From NCBI GenBank assembly GCA_964569815.1, contig CAZMUN010000032.1, positions 1 through 12,124 of the forward strand: 12,124 bases of DNA. The letters are read 5' to 3'. A program made the position numbers and the translations under genes. The notes under the pieces are model-generated. The model saw nothing but the letters and a program-made list of their open reading frames with translations, was not told where the DNA came from and ran no database searches. This DNA comes from CAZMUN01 sp964569815. GTDB taxonomy: Archaea; Iainarchaeota; Iainarchaeia; Iainarchaeales; GCA-2688035. Positions 11,928 to 12,124 of the stretch are shown here, in pieces (position 1 is the stretch's first letter; each line of letters begins with the position of its first letter).

Positions 11928-12069
11928 GCCCCGGTAGTGTAGTCCGGTTAAGCACACAAGCCTTTCAAAACTTTTCTTTAGAAAAGAAAAGTTTGCAAAA
12001 GAAACGCTTGGCTTTGCCAAGCAAATCTGAAGAAAGCTTGCGGCCCGGGTTCAAATCCCGGCTGGGGCA
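11928..12069 (+). tRNA. tRNA-Glu(UUC), intron-containing
   Basis: Acceptor GCCCCGG (11928-11934) pairs with CTGGGGC (12062-12068), discriminator A at 12069. D-stem GTGT/GCAC, anticodon stem CAAGC/GCTTG, loop CTTTCA plus A (anticodon UUC), a four-base variable region and T-arm CCGGG/CCCGG with loop TTCAAAT complete the cloverleaf. A 67-nt intron (11968-12034) follows position 37; the spliced tRNA is 75 nt. No CCA is encoded. Confidence 0.95.
11968..12034 (+). other. tRNA-Glu intron at 37/38, related to the tRNA-Ser intron
   Basis: A 67-nt intron. Exon bases 32-35 (CTTT) pair with intron GAAG (12029-12032), with bulges C36-A37^A and AA^A38. The body has a 12-bp hairpin (11968-11979 with 11983-11994), a short linker (GCAAAAGAAAC), and a 7-bp hairpin GCTTGGC/GCCAAGC (12006-12012 with 12016-12022), then AAATCT. 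The tRNA-Ser intron has the same parts in the same order, with base changes on both sides of each stem. Confidence 0.9.
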
Positions 12070-12070
12070 T

Positions 12071-12101
12071 AAGGAAAAAAGGTTCAATTGCCCCTTTCCT
12101 T
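12071..12101 (+). terminator. possible terminator hairpin after tRNA-Glu
   Basis: AAGGAAA (12071-12077) is complementary to TTTCCTT (12095-12101), a 7-bp stem around a 17-base loop directly after the tRNA. It lacks a strong T-tract, so it may instead be a processing signal. The bases after it, CTTAAATATGC, resemble a TATA box for a gene beyond the window. Confidence 0.35.
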
Positions 12102-12124
12102 AAATATGCTGAGGAAAGGAGTTA

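Noticed and set aside
1..12124. CRISPR array, insertion sequence or prophage
   Set aside because: No regularly spaced direct repeats, no transposase or integrase, and no phage structural genes are visible. The repeated elements seen are tRNA introns and local hairpins.

Overview
The window is archaeal chromosome. It encodes ribosomal protein eL40, a flap endonuclease 1 with a C-terminal PCNA-binding motif, an archaeal MBF1-type zinc-ribbon/HTH protein, a UbiA-family enzyme of the archaeal ether-lipid pathway, a COG1395-type HTH regulator, and tRNAs with introns bounded by bulge-helix-bulge-like motifs and no encoded CCA. Short intergenic gaps, compact proteins, FtsZ and heavily interrupted tRNA genes suggest a DPANN-like or deep euryarchaeal lineage. 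The lineage is inference; no rRNA is present.

Layout. 1-412: an intron-containing tRNA-Ser(GCU) and a foldable non-coding stretch. 413-2358: a chorismate mutase, and divergently a transglutaminase-like protein, a cysteine-rich lipoprotein and a small membrane protein. 2366-3538: a 56-residue membrane protein just downstream of tRNA-Asn(GUU), which carries two introns (one in the D-loop); then a GC-rich, promoter-preceded segment that folds as an unidentified RNA; then a long AT-rich leader. 3539-4615: ftsZ with a strong Shine-Dalgarno sequence and a terminator. 4655-6535, reverse strand: an aMBF1-like protein and a site-2-protease-type membrane metalloprotease. 6782-9005: a TylF-like methyltransferase, a hexapeptide-repeat acyltransferase and fen in a compact run. 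9002-10545, reverse strand: a COG1395 regulator and pcm, overlapping by ATGA. 10585-10809: a small basic protein. 10806-11831, reverse strand: eL40 and a UbiA prenyltransferase. 11928-12069: tRNA-Glu(UUC) with an intron.

The most unusual content is RNA. All three tRNAs are interrupted after position 37 with the same splice geometry. The introns of tRNA-Ser and tRNA-Glu are clearly related: same length, the same two hairpins in the same order, and paired base changes that preserve the stems. This suggests that an intron spread between tRNA genes. tRNA-Asn has a second intron between positions 15 and 16; removing both gives exactly 73 nucleotides with a normal cloverleaf. The GC-rich segment at 2910-3081 is a good candidate for a functional RNA I cannot name.

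The protein genes are mainly housekeeping: division (FtsZ), replication and repair (FEN1), translation (eL40), lipid synthesis (UbiA family), protein repair (Pcm), membrane proteolysis and transcription control. I see no CRISPR array, insertion sequence or prophage.
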